From Hetaerina americana (lineage: Eukaryota > Arthropoda > Insecta > Odonata > Calopterygidae), in the NCBI GenBank assembly GCA_022747635.1, contig JAKTNV010000019.1, positions 9,983,501 through 10,047,500 of the forward strand: 64,000 nt of DNA. The letters run 5' to 3'. This document shows, piece by piece, positions 15,001-24,237 of this stretch. A program made the position numbers and the translations under genes. Within the stretch, counting starts at the first letter, position 1; the number at the start of each line of letters is the position of its first letter. The notes under the pieces were generated by a model. The model was not told where the DNA came from, searched no databases, and was given only the letters and a program-made list of their open reading frames with translations.

Positions 15001-18000
15001 AACTTATTCGTAGCATAGTAAAACCATGCATTTGCCCACCCTAAAGGAGAATATGGAATTCACAGGGCAAATGAATGCAACGGAAATGATTCATGGGAAA
15101 GTACAGATAGTGCAAAAATTATTAAATCAAAACATTTAATGCCATTGCCAACTTTTGATTTAGTGAAATTGAAATGATTTTACGAAAGCCCAGGTATTTC
15201 AAACTTGTAAATTTAAAATAAAAGGTATCCCATATCAAAATTTCAAAGCATTTAATTATCTTTGCCATTGTAATTTGTTTAAAATTTCAAGGTGATGAGG
15301 AGAAAGGATAATTCACAGACCAATTGATAATTGAGAGTTTACTGTACTTAAAAGATGAAACACCAGATTGTGCAATGCAATAAGAAAACCAAGTAAAGAG
15401 AATATCAACACAAAAAATATCAAACTGTTATAACATTAACACCCAGATAATAGAAAAAATAATTACAACAACCAACCTGCAATATAAGGAAACGATTATA
15501 GTCCAAATCAATCCCGTGACTTCTTAGAAGTGTGCCCACTTCTTTAAACTGCACACGCCGTCCATTTATTTGATAAAATGATGAATTATCTTTGAATGCA
15601 GTGCGTGAAACACAAAAATGGGAGTTTTCCACAACATTATATCCCTCACCTGGCTGTAATCAAAATCAAATATTGAAAAGACAATTATTCAAGCACAAAA
15701 ACAAAAATAACAATAATATTTATAGGTCCCAGAACTTTACAGAGTAAAATATGGGAGAAGTCAAAGAACAAACAATCAGCTGCTTCAGTGTTCTGAAGAC
15801 TCCAGAAACTCTTCCACACAATAATAGCTTTTGTCTACCAGGAAATGCTAGAGATATTTCTTAAATGTAACCCTCGAAGGAGCAGATTTTATGTCAGGTT
15901 GCAGGGAGTTAAAAATTTTGATGGCCACATGAAAGGGACTCGAATTATACATAGTAGAAGAGTGGTAGAACAAATGTACAGGAACTACGACAGGTAATAC
16001 TCTGTCGAGTATTATGCCCATGTACTTGAGCATTGGTGATTTGTTGCTTCATAATATCATGAGAAAAACAATATTTGCACTTTTCCACAGATTTATTTGT
16101 AACACACAACGTGTTTCAGCTCATCGAACCATCTTCAGGTACACGACAAGATTCAACTTGTGATACATCATATTTATACCTTTTTGAGAAAGGGGAAAGG
16201 GGGGGGGGAGGGGGAAGATAAGAGTGAGGTGTAAGGTAGGCGGGGACAAAGAGAGGAAATATGGAAAACCCAAAGGAACAGGGAAACTAAAAAAAATGGA
16301 TAGGTAAAAAGAGAAAATAGATAGAAGATAAACCCTTGTGGTCATTATTTGAGACAAGGGCGGCAGGTAGCTGGTTTCCTGGCGGTAGAGAGGAGGGAAG
16401 AATAAAGAGGGTAAAGTGGAATGGAGACATGGAAGGGATAGAGGCAGGTTGAGGGATGAGTTATAAGTGATTCTAAGGACATTATCAGGGTAGGGTTGTT
16501 CGACAGATACTGAGAGTGGAGGGCAGGGGGTGGTTGGATGGGAAACTACACAAAGGGTGGAGTCAGCTATAGAGAGGGAGTGGCACTGTTTGCTGTAGAA
16601 ATGGGATTCTGAGGAGAGGAGAGTGATTTATCAAAATATTGTCCTTTGAAAAAACATTCATATTTAGTTATACAATTTCAAGTTGCTCTAAAATATCAGT
16701 CTTTTGCCCTTATTTTCATAGTGTAGAATTTCCTGATTGAATTTACATGATGGTGACAATAATAGTAGATGCTTAGTTAGGAGTGGTGTTTCATCAAGAG
16801 TCCTCCAGCATATTCTTTATTCCTCCCTCCTTCCTACTGCCAGGATACCAGCCACCCGTCACAGTCCTCTCAAATAATTACTACAAGTGCTTATCTCCCC
16901 CTCCCTCTTTTTACCACTCCATTTCTTCAGCTTCCCCATTTCTTTGGGGTTTCGACATTTCCCCTCTTCATCCCCGCCTACCTTACTCCTCAATCACATC
17001 TCCGCCCCACCTTCCTCAAACAGGCATAAATATCATGTACCACATGTTGAATCTTGTCTTGCACCTGAAGATGGTTCGATGAACCAAAACGCTTTGCACG
17101 TTACAAATAAATCTGTTGGCAAGGGGTAAATTTTGTTTTGCTCATAATGACGAACTTTCACTACATCTCACCTGAATCTGCTGAATATTTTAGTAATATC
17201 CTTAACATATAAATAGTAAAGGTCCTTTAGTATCCTTAATATATTAGTAATAAATACACAAACAAGGTGAAGTTATAATTTTCAATTCTTTAATCTGTGA
17301 TTAGAATAGATATTAAGAGCACAAAATAAATTCAAACAGAAAAACCAAAATGGCAAATGAAACAAAACATCTTAATTACAATATCAGCAAAACAGAGAGG
17401 TTTCATCCAACCCCAACTGAACTCATAACATTAACAAAGAAGAGTATCTTCACTACATTCTGATATGAACACTCTTGAGAAATTGAGGAAGGGTGGAGAA
17501 TTGTCAGACCCCCTGCCACACATCCTCGCAATGGCTTGCAGGGTACTCACATATCAAAATAACAATATCATACTCTTGCAGATACAGGAAAAACATATAT
17601 AACATGTATTTACTTATAATATGAGGTGTAACATGATCCTGGGATTTAGGGATGGTTGGGGGATGAGTACTTCCGTATTTTTTGCTAAGATATCCTATAT
17701 TTAAGCCAAGGAGTAAAAAACTTGAGAGAAATATAAACTGAGTACCTACTTACTTGATCAATGATTTGCTGGAAGTGAACCGACACTGTACATCTGTTCA
17801 AGTCTTGATATAATGGCGACTTATGAATTAGAACTGATACCTTCTTGCTTCTAATTTTCGCTGCACGGTATCCAAATACGAATAAAAGAGAATCGATGAC
17901 ATTACTTTTACCACTACCATTTGGCCCTACAATGGCTGTGAAGCACTGAAAACAAGAGTTTTAAAATATATATTAACTCTCCAAGGATATTCGATAGATT

Positions 18001-18386
18001 GTTACAACAGTCCAATCCGTGACATAGTCCGAAGAATTAAAGTGAAATACTGACTGCTGCCGATTATACGGATTTTGCTCCAAGTCACGTATGAATGTTA
18101 ACCTTACCTTGTGGAATGGACCGAGCACCTGAACACCAGCATAACTCTTGAAGTTTTCATTTACAATTTTAGTTATCATTAGTCGCACACCTTGGACCTC
18201 TGAAGTACAAGCTGCTATTGGGGGAGGAGGTATGTAAACATCCCCTAATCGCATTCCTCCCTCCCTAATGTCTTCATTGGTACTCTGATCATCAACAGAT
18301 TCCTCCATTTCGACATCGGCCGATTCCACGGTCCCCTCAGCACACCTTCTTTTTCTTGGTCGATCCTCAGATTCCAGTGAAGGCAT
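25..18386 (-). CDS. SMC4: SMC4, condensin core ATPase (N-terminal half, partial gene)
   Basis: SMC4 pairs with SMC2 to form the ATP-driven core of condensin, which compacts mitotic chromosomes in the nucleus. Coding exons in order: 18386-18108, 17945-17754, 15653-15477, 14131-14027, 13132-12945, 10770-10630, 6397-6247, 1260-1039, 146-25. All junctions are GT-AG and the frame is kept throughout, giving 525 residues; the hinge, second coiled coil and C-terminal head lie beyond the left edge. Residues 1-60 are acidic and low complexity. The SMC4-type lead-in with NFKSYAG and LGPFHK follows. Walker A is GPNGSGKSN (about 100-108), FVFGYRA and KIRSKK come next, and the signature-adjacent LLRSHGIDLD..NRFLILQ|GEVEQIAMMK bridges exons 3 and 4. 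From about residue 255 the sequence is heptad-like and K/E-rich, with MVEKEKD and AQSELDIYL matching SMC4 rather than other SMCs. The start is the first ATG after an in-frame TAA 33 nt upstream; the open frame can be extended 5' only through a non-ATG TTG. Exons are 105-279 nt and introns reach about 5 kb. Confidence 0.95.
147..1038. other. SMC4 intron 8 content
   Basis: AT-rich intron between the eighth and ninth coding exons. Its only notable content is the palindromic repeat described separately at 539-778; the rest shows no recognisable feature. Confidence 0.7.
539..778. repeat. Perfect 188-bp palindrome flanked by a 13-bp direct repeat
   Basis: Bases 583-770 are a perfect inverted repeat with no loop, centred between 676 and 677 in AGGGCATGCCCT (94-bp arms). 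The 13-mer ACATTTCTAGTTG stands at 539-551 and again at 766-778, as a target-site duplication would. A one-sided leader containing CTTTCCCGGCG sits just outside the left arm. Each strand reads CTGAAGA, a CGATGG/CCATCG stem-loop, then GAAACG (681-712 on plus, 641-672 on minus). The ORFs that cross it on both strands are a by-product of the palindrome. It is probably a small non-autonomous mobile element related to the copy near 50.1 kb. Confidence 0.85.
1261..2329. other. SMC4 intron 7, upstream part: no recognisable feature
   Basis: AT-rich intronic sequence with no coding resemblance, clear inverted repeat or tRNA-like box that I could see. Confidence 0.6.
2330..3303 (+). mobile_element. 5'-truncated non-LTR retrotransposon remnant (RT C-terminal part)
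   Basis: It opens inside reverse transcriptase at the catalytic Y-A-D-D box (MVLYADDINLIAG, 2338 onward). It continues with the AQWLLEYNLQLNARKT thumb-type motif and, after stops and frameshifts, a W-G-S motif near 2750 typical of CR1/Jockey-superfamily C-termini. The 3' end at about 3280-3303 is GAATAAATCTATCAATCTATGAATG, a poly(A) signal followed by a short tandem tail. It lies antisense to SMC4. It is a dead fragment; the exact clade cannot be fixed by eye. Confidence 0.8.
3981..4853 (-). mobile_element. Internally deleted mariner transposon
   Basis: The ends form imperfect terminal inverted repeats of about 28 bp sharing GTAC..TAA.TATCG.GACTGGTTC (3981-4009 and 4826-4853). Between them is a minus-strand mariner transposase remnant. 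The element is only about 0.87 kb, against about 1.3 kb for a full mariner. It cannot supply its own transposase. Confidence 0.8.
4066..4698 (-). pseudogene. Mariner transposase pseudogene, catalytic core deleted
   Basis: The N-terminal helix-turn-helix half is readable: a CVKLGKPASETLELI segment, a VFEWHKMFKEGRE motif, GHPTTARTDAQV, then in another frame ETGLSVGTVHTIL. It runs to the region just before the first catalytic Asp (EDEDFLDNVIT). It then jumps to a decayed C-terminal stretch resembling mariner SIKAVQ..IPK..FQ. The first DETW aspartate, the HHDNAP aspartate and the SPDLAP aspartate are all missing, and there are at least two frame breaks. Confidence 0.8.
4915..5110 (+). repeat. Hammerhead-like repeat fragment followed by a pyrimidine tract
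   Basis: CTGAAGA at 4968-4974 is followed by a stem GGCTAC/GTGGCC with loop TTT, then GAAA at 4991-4994, then the palindromic TACGCGTA. A C/T-rich tract of short TTTTACC-type repeats follows (about 5012-5090). It borders the deleted mariner and may be its own small element. Confidence 0.45.
5510..6000 (+). mobile_element. Non-LTR retrotransposon 3'-end remnant
   Basis: With stops and frameshifts the plus strand reads as the C-terminal tail typical of LINE RT proteins: PPTIEYACSF, a KQIEKCAK motif for the 'IEKVQRRAAR' block, MLDKLGRKPIEFRM, and EEWNSLK near the end. It is heavily decayed, with no intact catalytic part. Confidence 0.6.
6466..7040. repeat. Nested foldback repeat
   Basis: Two inverted pairs are present. 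6466-6565 is matched by the reverse complement of about 6785-6890 (shared core GCATGAAGGAAGAATCAAAA). About 6579-6690 is matched by the reverse complement of about 6920-7039 (shared cores ACACCCCTAGGTTA and GAGAGCCTTCACT). A further short forward copy of the first arm starts at about 6720. Arms are roughly 80% similar by eye. Confidence 0.7.
7041..8025. other. SMC4 intron 6, middle: no recognisable feature
   Basis: AT-rich intronic DNA. I saw no coding, tRNA-like or inverted-repeat structure here. Confidence 0.55.
8027..8398. repeat. MITE-like foldback element
   Basis: Imperfect inverted repeat with arms of about 130-165 bp (about 8027-8160 and 8227-8398). Shared landmarks are GATTGGCTGTTT / AACAGCCAATC, a GTTGGACAACA-type segment and CTGTCGC-type ends. 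The right arm also contains CTGAAGA (8327-8333), a CACCTC/GAGGGT hairpin and GAAAC (8353-8357), the hammerhead-like motif seen in other repeats here. Confidence 0.7.
8399..10037. other. SMC4 intron 6, distal part: no recognisable feature
   Basis: AT-rich intronic sequence without clear coding or repeat structure. Confidence 0.55.
10038..10141 (-). mobile_element. SINE, tRNA-headed family A (copy 1)
   Basis: On the minus strand it reads TAGCTTAACTAGCTGAAGC (A-box-like), then a B-box-like GGCTCGAATCTC, then AGTCAAGGTGAATG and CTGAAATTGTTGCATTGA. The same order of blocks occurs at 21150-21261 and, partly, at 20853 and 38009, so this is a dispersed family. Confidence 0.75.
11290..11900 (-). mobile_element. 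LINE reverse-transcriptase fragment
   Basis: The minus strand encodes decayed RT: an EIN-type start shared with the LINE near 23.1 kb, then QFGSRKENG.SDAIV, YNQDIFVLYIFEKVFNRV (the F-E-K-A-F-D-R-V box) and VDWRDRRHILNLYLSQTA. These are typical of arthropod EN/RT LINEs. Several frame breaks. It sits in SMC4 intron 5 and is transcribed in the same direction as SMC4. Confidence 0.75.
11895..12835. repeat. Diverged pair of about 270-bp direct repeats
   Basis: About 11905-12155 and 12570-12830 share the same order of segments: CCC.ATNCCTCCTCAA, GGGNTCAGATNC, TTGCANNCNCTTNACNGAGGAACAGAT, GGGTCATCAGA and AGTCCATGGGG. They are probably two copies of one retroelement end. Neither has a recognisable protein. 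Confidence 0.5.
13133..15476. other. SMC4 introns 3 and 4: nothing recognised
   Basis: Apart from the coding exon at 14027-14131 this is AT-rich intron sequence with no identifiable mobile element or RNA gene. Confidence 0.55.
15700..16060 (-). mobile_element. Possible non-LTR retrotransposon 3' remnant
   Basis: The minus strand reads PVHLFYHSSTMYNSSPFHVAIKIFNSL, ending in VTFKKYL. This resembles the 'IKIYN.LP..I....FKK.L' tail of CR1/Jockey-type RT proteins. No catalytic motif is present, so the call is weak. Confidence 0.4.
16086..17118. repeat. 1-kb foldback with about 325-bp arms
   Basis: 16086-16412 is matched by the reverse complement of about 16790-17118 in the same block order: TTATTTGTAAC, the GTTTCAG..CATCGAACCATCTTCAGGT block, the GATTCAAC block, a G-rich run, AAGGTAGGCGGGGA, ATTATTTGAGA, TCCTGGC.GTAG and GAGGGA.GAATAAAGA. 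The outer ends read outward as CTGAAGATGGTTCGATGAACC then AAAACG (17065-17090) on plus, and the same with changes on minus (16113-16138). A single arm-end of the same family is at about 44.66 kb. This suggests two copies of one element in inverted orientation. Confidence 0.75.
17130..17753. other. SMC4 intron 2, proximal part: nothing recognised
   Basis: AT-rich intronic DNA leading to the donor of coding exon 2. No repeat or RNA structure identified. Confidence 0.55.
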
Positions 18387-18501
18387 TGCCACAAAACCAG
18401 TCAAAACACTTAAAACTTATACATCACCATCGAATTTATTGATGATATCTCTTAGCATCGTCAACCGCGCCGAAAAACTTCAGTGTTTACCAACAGAACA
18501 A

Positions 18502-18509
18502 TTTGGCGC
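18502..18509 (+). promoter_or_regulatory. E2F-like site upstream of SMC4
   Basis: TTTGGCGC matches the E2F consensus TTTSSCGC and lies about 116 bp upstream of the SMC4 start codon. A second GC-rich near-match (CGCGCCGAAAA, about 18467-18477) lies between it and the gene. Condensin genes are commonly E2F/DREAM targets, but function here is inferred from sequence only. Confidence 0.45.
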
Positions 18510-18540
18510 CGAATTTCAGGTGATCTCCTTTACTATAAAT

Positions 18541-20840
18541 ATTACATAATTTTACATACAGTACAACTATCTCTAATTTGAACGTAAATAACTGTATTAT
18601 TTAAAGTAGATACCTAAAATATGTTGGATGTGGAATTAAAGCCATCCCAAATATTTATCCTTCGGGGTTATAACACTGTACTGTTGGGAAAAACCAGAGA
18701 ATTTCGTTTATGTTTTGTTAATCAACGGAATTCTGAGTTAATGATTGGGTTTTTACTTTCAAATCACGGCCAATCAACATTAATGTTATTCATTCGTATT
18801 TCGATAGAATCTCTATGCATAGGATCGATAGGGTAATACTAAAATGTTTGATGGATTGTTACCATAGGATATTTTCTCTTTATTATTTCTTGTTATGAAT
18901 TACATGCCATCCTGAAGCACCTGTGTCCTCATAGAGCCGCTTACGATTACAGTAGTCATTAATAACCCGCTGATGTTATTCTTTCTTAACGAACGGAACC
19001 TGAAAGAGGTTCTTGCAAATGTACCTTCCTAGATGAATTAATTCACGATTGTTTCATTCTAGGTCATTTTTCTGGTTCGATGCCCGCGCATTGCTAGGCG
19101 CTTTTGATAACTTTTGTATCTCTGCTGCACTTGACATTCTTTCATCCGAAATTGGTAATCATAATGCAATGAATAATAAAATGCAATTGACCGTCTTCCG
19201 TTAAGAAACTGTGAGAAACTCTACGACAAAGAATCTTTAAAATGTTCATTCTTAGACCCCTTTGGCGGTTCTGGTATTTTAGAATGTTGTATCCAAATCA
19301 GAGCTTTCGTTATCCAAAAAGAATTTTGATCGTACACCAAGCATATGCAATGTTATTATTTTTTTATCGCCATGTAAGGGCAGGTCGGGAGAAGTGTGCC
19401 AGGGCCTCTTAAAGTAATTTCAACATTCATAATGTATATCCTTTTTTACTATTATCAGAATTACAGCATTTCGAAACATCAAAATTTTTCACAAGATGCA
19501 GTGAAAACTCGATAAAAATATTCAAATACGATCAAGAGAAGTGTACATGCTGTCTAATTACGAGGACAATCGAATGAGAGGGTGGAGTCACTCAGTCAGG
19601 GGGAGTCAACTGGCGCGATAATTTGACTCGTTATTGGGAGTAAGGGAACCGGAGTCTCAGCACAGGGCATTGTGTTTACCTATGGAGTCGGAGTTTTCTT
19701 AGTAAGTTTCGTGTTCTTGAAAATTGTGACGTTCATACGGTCCAAAAATTATATTGGCAAATGTGATTAACAGTTCAATTAGCAGACAAAATGGTGCAAT
19801 GGAACTGTTAAAGAAATTATAGATATATTAGCATGGTTAGGCAAAAATGAAAAATGTTACTACGAATTACAAATCAACTTGTGTAAAATTGTTGGTTAAC
19901 GTCGCGGTGGAGGAGAGAGTAAATTGCGTTAACTTCTTAGTCGAAAACCTATAGAACGTTCATTTTAGACGGAAGAGCCAAATAAGATAAAGTGAACTAC
20001 GATCTTGCAGCATCTATAGTCACTTATATGGTTCATTGTATGAATTTACTTAGAAGAATTTCTCTGGTGAAAATAGGTCGTTTTATTGAAGCTTCTCTAC
20101 ATGCACAGGCCGCCGATGTCCGTGAATCAATTAAGAGCACAAAGCAAAGATGGTTCATGTAAGATCATTGCACACGTTTTAGCCTAATGATTCGTTTATC
20201 CATTCATCGCAAAACTGCGTGTCCATATGAGAGGATGGTGGGAAAAATTATGTACATTTTTCAAATGCTGAAAGCATTAATCACGGATTTTATGTCTTCC
20301 CTAAGGTAGAGACAAGATTTCGAACACGTCTTTTGATATATGTTGAATAAGCAGGTTTGGTGAGAAAAAGAAAGGAAATTTCAACTGCAGCATTACAATT
20401 GAGGAATAAATTGGGTATTACACAATGGTGTCAATTATTGATCAATACTATAATATATTAATTTTTCAGTTTCTTTAATTGACGTAAGAGTCACAACGAT
20501 TTCACGTATGAGATATCAATAACTGTTAAATAAATAAAACAGTAGAGAGAAATATGGGCAAAAATAGTGACCCAAAAACATGAAGATATATGATACCAAA
20601 TACAGAAAAAAAGAATGAAGTACAAAGGCTACACAAAGACGTGAAGGATTTAAGGTAGATCTCTTGGAATAATGAAGAAAAGAGTAAAAGGAAACGAACA
20701 ATTATAATAATATATCGATCGCAGTAGACAGTGAAAATAAGAAATGAAGAGGAAAATGGACTGAGGACCTGTGTAGAAATATTGAGGAAATAATATCTTA
20801 AGAGGAGCATTCTCACTCACTCTCAGAAAAAGCTGACCCT
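18541..20840. other. Intergenic, no recognisable feature
   Basis: This stretch lies between the SMC4 promoter and the SINE cluster. It is AT-rich with scattered short ORFs that resemble no family and lack splice-consistent neighbours. An unrecognised non-coding transcript cannot be excluded. Confidence 0.5.
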
Positions 20841-20852
20841 CTAACCTGGAGG

Positions 20853-21003
20853 GTATTCATAATGGGATCTGGGTTCGAGTCCCAGTCAAGGCGAATGATT
20901 TTTACGCTCTGAAATTGTTGCATTGAAATGCACATTAGCGGATGACTCCGTTAAAAGTTACTGTTGCGGCATCTCCCGCAGTTTCTTTGGAATTTGTCAA
21001 AGG
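20853..21003 (+). mobile_element. SINE family A (copy 2, 5'-truncated)
   Basis: GGATCTGGGTTCGAGTCCC (B-box) is followed by AGTCAAGGCGAATG and CTGAAATTGTTGCATTGA, then a 3' body: ATGCACATTAGCGGATGACTC and a CTGTTGCGGCATCTC segment. The body matches the minus-strand copy at 38009-38136, so it belongs to the family. The A-box half is missing. Confidence 0.75.
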
Positions 21004-21149
21004 GAAAACACCATACGTGTTTAAAAGTTGGCTTTAACCTCGTGGACAGTGGCGCCTCGCGCACGACTACGAATACATGTGACATTGTATGTACGGTATT
21101 TCGTCATAACATCTAGTTCCTTTAAAAGCCCCAAAATTTCAGAGTTTAA

Positions 21150-21261
21150 GAGGACGCCTCGGTAGCTTAAGTGGCTAAAGCACTCGACCGGATATTGAGG
21201 GATCTGGGTTCGAGTCCCAGTCAAGGCGAATGATTTTTACGCTCTGAAATTGTTGCATTGA
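21150..21261 (+). mobile_element. SINE family A (copy 3, tRNA-like head)
   Basis: The head has CGCCTCGGTAGCTTAAGTGG (A-box region) and GGTTCGAGTCC (B-box, 21207-21217). CGCCTCG near the start pairs with CAAGGCG near the end like an acceptor stem. This is the best-preserved head of the family in the window. Confidence 0.75.
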
Positions 21262-21710
21262 GAATTGTAGAGGGTAGAAAGCTGGGCCATCCTAGAAAAT
21301 GAGAAAACATGAATTTTTCAAAGTGCTGGTGTCTAAATTAACAATAACCTGGACAAATAGCATTGAAGATATTCTGGACCAAGTGAAACTAAAGTGCCCA
21401 TTGACAGAAGCAGCAGGAAAAGGAATAAACAGGGCAGTAGGGCACTTTATTAGACACTAAATTTGAAGTATTTGATATATGTCTTTATGTAAATTGTACC
21501 GGTTGAAAGCTGATCCATCCCAGAAAACGAGAGGTGATTTGATTGCTTGAATGTTCCTGTGCTTATGTTTATGATACTGTGGATCAACAAGTGTTAAAGA
21601 ATTTCTCAACAGATTGAGGGAAAAGTACAAATTGACAGATTTAGAAGCAACAGGCTAGAAGGACGCCTGATAAGACATTGAATTTAAGGCATCTAATTAG
21701 AAAAGATTAG
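21262..21710. repeat. Diverged tandem duplication, unit about 230 bp
   Basis: The segments starting near 21270 and 21500 share GAAAGCTG..CCATCC.AGAAAA.GAGA, then an AAGT.CA.ATTGACAGA block, a GAAGCA.CAGG block and a T.AGACA.T.AATTT block in the same order. No protein recognised. Confidence 0.45.
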
Positions 21711-21899
21711 AAGCCTCAAAGAAAAGATAGCCTATGGGATGACATATATGGATGGCAAAAACAAATATATTTGCTCTTGATTGTGAAAGAAATGGTATTA
21801 ATCAGATGACCCCTTAATAAGAGATTGCACCCACAAACTCATCTGGTCAAGTTAGAAGTATGACTGAGCCAGGTAGTGGCTCTTTAAGTGGTACTAATT

Positions 21900-22910
21900 T
21901 CTGTCTTTTTCACAGAGATTGAGGTATTTAAATTCTAGACTCTTGACTTAGGCAACATTTTCACTATATAGAAAAATATGCTGTGATCATTCAGATGTAA
22001 ATACATAAACATTTTGTAATAATCAAGTCTTACCGTTGAAGGAGGTATTTCTTTATTTTTTCATGTCTCACCATAGATCTTTAATCATGCAAATGATTTG
22101 GCATTGAATTAATTACATTTGAGTATCATTGCAGTAATTCTATCACCACCAAAATTGCTCAAATGTTTTGGAATATATACAGGTATGCTTTACCTTTCTT
22201 GTTAATGGTTACTTTATTCCATCTTCAATGTGTAGAACTTGTTTATACAGTGTATTTTCCACAACTATGTCATACACACTAGGCTTACTATGGGTGATGT
22301 TTTTACTAGCAACATTTGTTCTTGGACATCTTCATTAGAGTCTTCAGCTCTTCCAACATCATCATGTTTTATGTGAATGAACATTTTATTAAATTTGATC
22401 CTGTTTCTTGTGTTATTTCCCAAATCAGCATATCAATTTCAACTTCAACAAAATAATCTGCAAAATATTTACCCATTCCAAATTATGTCATTTATATCTC
22501 TAATAGCACACTTTATGTTGCCTGCAACAGAGCTTATCAAAACAATGCTCAATGAACTTCAATGCTTGGTATTTTATTTTGAGAAACTATTTACTGTATT
22601 ATATCAAAAAATCAATGCATGAGTGTTGCCCTCTGTTTGATATTACATAATGTCGTTACCTGCCTAAATTAATATCAATAATTTCAATAATATTCCATTA
22701 CAATTTCAATCATTGTATTTATCATTGTGTCTATTCATAGTATATGACCATCCCAACATACACTAACATTTTTGGGCTAATTGTAAACTCATGACGTGAG
22801 ATCCTAAATTGTTCCGTTTTTTTCCTCCATTACTATCAACATTGAGAAAATCCCTTACTACATAAAAACATGTAAATCTGTTATTATTAAACTATTAATC
22901 AATTTGGGAG
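21900..22910. other. Intergenic, no recognisable feature
   Basis: AT-rich sequence. Short ORFs in it look like chance open frames. Confidence 0.5.
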
Positions 22911-22914
22911 AACA

Positions 22915-23030
22915 GAAAAATTAGAGAATATTAAGCGAGAGATGGAAAGAGGAAATATAGATATTTTAGGTTTAGGTGTAGAAAAATATACAGCAGCAGG
23001 GAAGGATCTTTTTCAGAATAGGAGCTAGCA
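22915..23030 (+). mobile_element. LINE endonuclease N-terminal scrap in inverted orientation
   Basis: On plus it reads ENIKREMERGNIDILGLGVEKY, close to the APE-type endonuclease start of arthropod LINEs (ENIKREM.R.NIDVLGISE.RW). It abuts a minus-strand LINE of apparently the same kind, so the two are head-rearranged. Confidence 0.55.
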
Positions 23031-24237
23031 ATGATCTCACAAAGTTTTCCGGCTAGATTACTTCCTCATAGATGCTACGAATCAGTCCATATATTCTCTT
23101 CGTACCACATTTTCATAAATCTTTTAGTAGTTCCGCAGGTATGCTGTGTACCTTTACGGCCTTATTTGATTTAATCTCCCTCAATGCCCTTTACATCTCA
23201 TCATTCAGTATGCTTGGGCCTAAGCTGTCTTCCTCTACGTCATGTTCTTTTTCTATGTCTAACTTTATTGTCCTAAGTTTTTTACCATACAGTTCTCCTA
23301 TATATTCCTTCCATCTTCCTTTGCCTTTTCTGTGTCAACTATTATCTTACCCACCTTATCTGTAACTGTTGGCACAGATCTTCTCTTCTTACTTCCAGAT
23401 AGTGAATTAACCTTGCAGCATAGTGCACCAATTTCACCCTTGCTCTACAAACTTTCCAAATCCTCGCCCTGCATCTTCCACCATGCTTCTTTTGCATTAT
23501 TTGTTGCCCATCTCAATTTTTTATCCAACTCTTAAGCCATGATCATCAAACCTTCCTTCTTCTGCCTGGCTCTGCATCTACAATCTTCCATTTTCTTCTC
23601 TCGTATATCTTTCTAATTATCTCATCTGTGATCCATGGTTTCCTTCTCCTTTACCCATAAACGGTTTCTATTGTTTCATTTGCAGCTTTCAATATCCCTT
23701 TCTTGACCCTCTCCCATTTTTCTTCGATAGTACTCAGCTCTTTACCATCCTCCATGATTTCCTCTACCGCCTGTTGGTACTCCTTCCTTTTCAAACCATT
23801 TAATGCTTCTACATTCCATTTTCTTACCTGCCACCCCTGCCTTATCTTTTTTAAACGAACGCTACATTTCATAACAACTAAATTGTGCCAATGTCAGAGT
23901 CCGCATCCGCTTGCGGGAAGCTGTGCGAATTCATCACACTGTTCCTAAACGTGTGTCTAACCAGAATATAATCTAGCTGATACCTTTCTCAGTCACCTGG
24001 CATTTTCCATGTATACCTGCGTCTTTTGTGGTGTCTAAACCAAGTGTTAGTGATGACTAACCCCTGTCTCCTGCAGAACTCAACTGCTTTTTCTCCGCAG
24101 TCATTCCTCGTGCCTAAACCATAGTCCCCCTCCTCATCACCATCTCTTCCTTCACCTACCATCACATTGCAATCCCCCATCACTATCAAATGTTTCCTCA
24201 CAGGAACACACGCGATTATGTCCTCCAACTAATGGTA

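Noticed and set aside
17218..17232. GTATCCTTAA resembling a U12-type 5' splice site
   Set aside because: It is on the plus strand inside an SMC4 intron, where SMC4 is on minus. No plus-strand exon borders it.
18387..18404. Possible upstream start of SMC4 adding six residues
   Set aside because: The extension begins at a TTG. The first in-frame ATG is at 18386 and an in-frame TAA lies upstream, so translation should start at the ATG.
20516..20816. Long minus-strand hydrophobic ORF
   Set aside because: The complementary plus strand is simply A/G-rich. The Leu/Phe/Ser-rich peptide is a composition effect, with no family match or splice context.
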